Under the pieces are notes generated by a model. That model was not told the DNA's origin. It saw only the letters and a program-made list of their open reading frames with translations, and did not search any database. This document shows positions 3,871 through 6,411 of a DNA stretch of 6,411 nucleotides, in pieces (within the stretch, counting starts at the first letter, position 1; the number at the start of each line of letters is the position of its first letter). Source of the DNA: Oscillospiraceae bacterium (GTDB lineage Bacteria > Bacillota > Clostridia > Oscillospirales > Oscillospiraceae); contig JAISTA010000175.1 of NCBI GenBank assembly GCA_031272845.1, positions 1-6,411 on the forward strand. The letters run 5' to 3'. A program made the translations under genes and the position numbers.

Positions 3871-6345
3871 ATGACAAACACAAACAGAAAAACCGGCTCG
3901 CTTGCGAAAAAAACGCTTGCGCTCGCGCTCAGCCTTGCAATGCTTGCAACGCTGCTGACGGGCTTTGCGGGCGCGGCCAATTACCACGACAAGGACAGCA
4001 AGGGCGGCGACAGCGGAAAGTATTATCTGCTGACGGGACGCGACAATTTTGAAGCGGGACTTGATTTGGGTCTTCTGGCGACAAAGCTTGAGATTCCGAA
4101 CGGCACTAATGCCGGCAACCAATTCGGAGACCTTACCCCGGCCTTCGGCGGCAAGGCTACGATTACATATGACGAGCTTTACCGGCTTGTCGGCTCGCCG
4201 GAGCTTGATTACGCGCTGATTTCCGCCCCCTCGACGATTACGCTGAGCGGAGTTTCCTGGGCTGACATTCAGGCGTGGCTTTTCTACATCGGAGCGCCGA
4301 TAAGCGCGACCAGCAGCACTGTTTCAGACCTGGACGCTGACGGCAACGGCACGCTTAGCATTGCGGAGCAGCTCTCACTTGCCGCAAATCCCTACAAGCA
4401 GGCTCTCGGCTTTGTTTCCGTTTCTGTCGGCGATTCGGCAAAGCCTGTTCTCTCCGGAGGAGACTACTCAACAAATCTTGAGTATCCCGACACGGCCGGA
4501 TATAACACCAACACATCGGGCAGCATAAAAGGAAAGATTCTCGATTATATGCTGACAGACGCAAATAACGTTATTATCCCCGCCCGCTTTAACATCGCGC
4601 GAGACGATATTCTCATCACCAGCAGAACAAAGCTGACAAGCTACTACGCACCCGGATATACTACCGGAATCGTCGGCAATCCGCTATTTACACCGAACAT
4701 AGCGCTTACTGTAGCGGATGACGGCGGAATAATTGGAGATGATGACAGCAGCCCCGAGGTGTATGTCAACTCTAAAACGGCTCTGCACATGGTTCCTGCG
4801 TGGACAACGTTCGGCAACCCGACTTCGGCGTGGCAATTGATAATAAGACCTGCTGCACAGGCTTGGAACAACAGTACTGCCGCAAACATTGCAACAGTAA
4901 ATGTTCCCGGCGCGCAGTATGATCACGTCGGTGCGAACAGCGCAGCGGAGAACTTTAATAAGTTTCTGCCGTCTCTGCAAGCTTTTGCACCTACGGGAAT
5001 CAGCAGCAATCTCTTCGGCTTCGGGGCACAGGTGGTGCTTAACGGCTTCTACCGTCAGGGTCTCGGCGCAACACCGACAACCTTCGGCGACGCTGACAGC
5101 ACGTGGACAGCAACAGACGCGGATCGCGCGGCAAACGCTGTTGAGACGATTACGGTTGAATCAAACATTAAAAACAGCGCCAATGCTGATTCACTTGCAA
5201 CGCCGAACACACAGAAGCTTTCTATCGAGATAACGCGCCCGTGGATTGAGAGCGGCGATGTGTTTACGCTGACCTTTAACCCCGCCGAGCAGAGCTTTGA
5301 CAGCCTCCTCGGCCTCGGCAGCATTACGCTTCACGACGACGGCGTTCTTCCGGCGGCAGGCACGGACGGAAAGCCGCAGTATGTCGGCGTAAACGACGCA
5401 AACGCAACCCTCGGCGTTCGCAAAGCGGGCGACACGGCGTGGACGCTCTACAACCTCAAAACGCAGGCTGCGGACATTGCGGCCAAGCTGGCGGACATCC
5501 TCGCGGACGCGGGCAGCGACGTTGACGTTGAGCTCGTGTACCTTTACGCGGCTGCGGACACAACGGGCATAGTCGGCAAATTCCCGGACGATATCACCAA
5601 GAACGAGGGCGCGTATGCGGCTCCGCTCCTGCGCACAGTCACACTGACCGATACGCCTGTTCCGGGCGAGCACCTGGCCTACGTCGCGGGCTACCCTGAC
5701 GGCACGGTGCGTCCCGGCGCGAGCATCACCCGCGCGGAGGTGTGCCAGGTAATCTACAACATCATCCTTCCGGCGGACGTAAAGGCCGCGAACACGACAA
5801 AAACCAGCCCGTTCCCGGACGTTCCGGAGACCGACTGGTACGCGACGGCTGTCGCGACCTGCTACAAAGCAGGCCTGCTCTCCGGCTACCCGGACGGCAC
5901 GTTTAAGCCGAGCAACCCGATCTCACGCGCTGAAATTGCGTCGATTTTCCGGGGCGTAATCGCGCTTCGCGGCGCGGAGGATCTTCCGGCGAACGCGGGG
6001 ACAAAGTACGCGGATGTGGACGAAATCGAGGGCTTCTGGGCGGCGCCGGCGATCTACAGCGTGACGCGAGTGGGCTGGATGTTCGGGCGCGGCGCGGGAT
6101 ACTTCGGCATCGGCGAGATGACGCGTGCGGAGTTCATGACAATGGTAAACCACATTTTGTGGCGCGAGCCGGAGCTCCTCACCGACCTGCTGGACGGCAT
6201 GAAAACGTGGCCGGACAATGCGGACACAAGCGCGTGGTACTACCGCGAGGTGCAGGAAGCGACGAACTCGCACGAGTACGTGCGGAAGACATCGAAGCAC
6301 CCGACGAGGGCGTACTATTTCGAGAAATGGACGAAGCTGCTGTAG
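3871..6345 (+). CDS. Large S-layer homology surface protein with EF-hand-like loop
   Basis: This is an 824-residue exported protein. The signal peptide has a basic start (RKTGSLAKK), a hydrophobic core at about 15-33, and likely cleavage near AGA or AGAA at 35-36. Residues 155-166 (DADGNGTLSIAE) form a canonical 12-residue EF-hand-type calcium loop with D1, D3, N5, G6 and E12. Residues about 190-590 are an ectodomain I do not recognise: Ala/Thr/Asn/Gly-rich, no enzyme motif, no long repeats seen. The C-terminal SLH module has a half repeat (about 601-630, GYPDGTVRP, ITRAE), a full repeat (648-694, GYPDGTFKP, ISRAE), a degenerate third repeat (713-760, MTRAE kept but the DGTF motif lost), and a tail (777-820) like the neighbour's. 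Size and layout fit an S-layer or other abundant surface protein anchored to wall polysaccharide; that role is inferred. It has its own promoter and ends at a strong terminator. GC content rises markedly toward the SLH region. Confidence 0.92.
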   Translation: MTNTNRKTGSLAKKTLALALSLAMLATLLTGFAGAANYHDKDSKGGDSGKYYLLTGRDNFEAGLDLGLLATKLEIPNGTNAGNQFGDLTPAFGGKATITYDELYRLVGSPELDYALISAPSTITLSGVSWADIQAWLFYIGAPISATSSTVSDLDADGNGTLSIAEQLSLAANPYKQALGFVSVSVGDSAKPVLSGGDYSTNLEYPDTAGYNTNTSGSIKGKILDYMLTDANNVIIPARFNIARDDILITSRTKLTSYYAPGYTTGIVGNPLFTPNIALTVADDGGIIGDDDSSPEVYVNSKTALHMVPAWTTFGNPTSAWQLIIRPAAQAWNNSTAANIATVNVPGAQYDHVGANSAAENFNKFLPSLQAFAPTGISSNLFGFGAQVVLNGFYRQGLGATPTTFGDADSTWTATDADRAANAVETITVESNIKNSANADSLATPNTQKLSIEITRPWIESGDVFTLTFNPAEQSFDSLLGLGSITLHDDGVLPAAGTDGKPQYVGVNDANATLGVRKAGDTAWTLYNLKTQAADIAAKLADILADAGSDVDVELVYLYAAADTTGIVGKFPDDITKNEGAYAAPLLRTVTLTDTPVPGEHLAYVAGYPDGTVRPGASITRAEVCQVIYNIILPADVKAANTTKTSPFPDVPETDWYATAVATCYKAGLLSGYPDGTFKPSNPISRAEIASIFRGVIALRGAEDLPANAGTKYADVDEIEGFWAAPAIYSVTRVGWMFGRGAGYFGIGEMTRAEFMTMVNHILWREPELLTDLLDGMKTWPDNADTSAWYYREVQEATNSHEYVRKTSKHPTRAYYFEKWTKLL
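4333..4368 (+). other. EF-hand-type calcium loop coding segment
   Basis: This encodes DADGNGTLSIAE (residues 155-166 of the large SLH protein). Positions 1, 3, 5, 6, 8, 9 and 12 are D, D, N, G, L, S and E, as in canonical EF-hand loops. A possible entering helix (about SWADIQAWLFYIG) and exiting helix (EQLSLAANPYKQAL) flank it. Only one such loop is seen, so it is either an unpaired EF-hand or a dockerin-like single site. Confidence 0.65.
5668..6330 (+). repeat. SLH anchoring module, copy 2
   Basis: This encodes residues 600-820 of the large SLH protein. Its layout matches copy 1 at 2997-3668: half SLH, SLH, degenerate SLH, then a tail with MKTWPDNAD, AWYY, ATNS and EKW. It is more GC-rich than the upstream part of the same gene. 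Confidence 0.8.
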
Positions 6346-6366
6346 GATCGGCGGCTGGAAGATTGG

Positions 6367-6394
6367 AAAAACCCCGCGAAAACGCGGGGTTTTT
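6367..6394. terminator. Intrinsic terminator after the second SLH gene
   Basis: A perfect 12-bp stem, AAAAACCCCGCG (6367-6378)/CGCGGGGTTTTT (6383-6394), closes on an AAAA loop. The symmetric A and T flanks let it work in both directions. It could also serve a convergent gene beyond the right edge. Confidence 0.96.
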
Positions 6395-6411
6395 CCTTTG
6401 TGTGTGCGAGG

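Overview
The window looks like chromosome from a Gram-positive anaerobe of the Firmicutes, most likely class Clostridia. The evidence is a T-box leader, strong AGGAGG-type ribosome binding sites, three near-consensus sigma-A promoters with 17-bp spacers, and two secreted proteins carrying clostridial-type S-layer homology (SLH) modules. Base composition is moderately GC-rich but uneven. All convincing genes are on the + strand, and the minus-strand open frames look like shadows. No mobile element, CRISPR array, tRNA or rRNA was seen.

Positions 1-632 hold a G-poor stretch with no convincing gene (1-196), a textbook promoter (197-225), and a T-box leader (about 253-574) made of Stem I, the T-box/antiterminator and an intrinsic terminator. 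The codon in the specifier loop reads best as UAC (Tyr), and the UGGU element fits a tRNA with discriminator base A. The leader precedes a 546-residue class I adenylate-forming acyl/aryl acid-CoA ligase (633-2273), which ends at a strong terminator (2296-2339). T-boxes usually control aminoacyl-tRNA synthetases and amino acid biosynthesis or transport genes. A tRNA-sensing switch on an acid-CoA ligase therefore suggests a role in supplying an amino acid, for example activating an aryl acid for reductive carboxylation toward tyrosine. That role is inference.

Positions 2340-6411 form a cell-surface locus with two adjacent SLH proteins. The first (2607-3707) is short: signal peptide, one InlB-type B repeat, then an SLH module. 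The second (3871-6345) is long: signal peptide, an EF-hand-like calcium loop, about 400 residues I do not recognise, then a homologous SLH module. Each has its own promoter and structured 5' leader. No intrinsic terminator is visible between them, and a perfect 12-bp terminator closes the locus. Both SLH modules begin with the second half of an SLH repeat and end with a first-half-like tail, so they look circularly permuted. The ligase and the surface genes are separate transcription units with no evident functional link.

The most notable observation is the T-box on the CoA ligase. Secondary points are the folded leader of the first SLH gene and the composition shift inside the second SLH gene. 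I found no clear sign of a wholly new multi-gene system.
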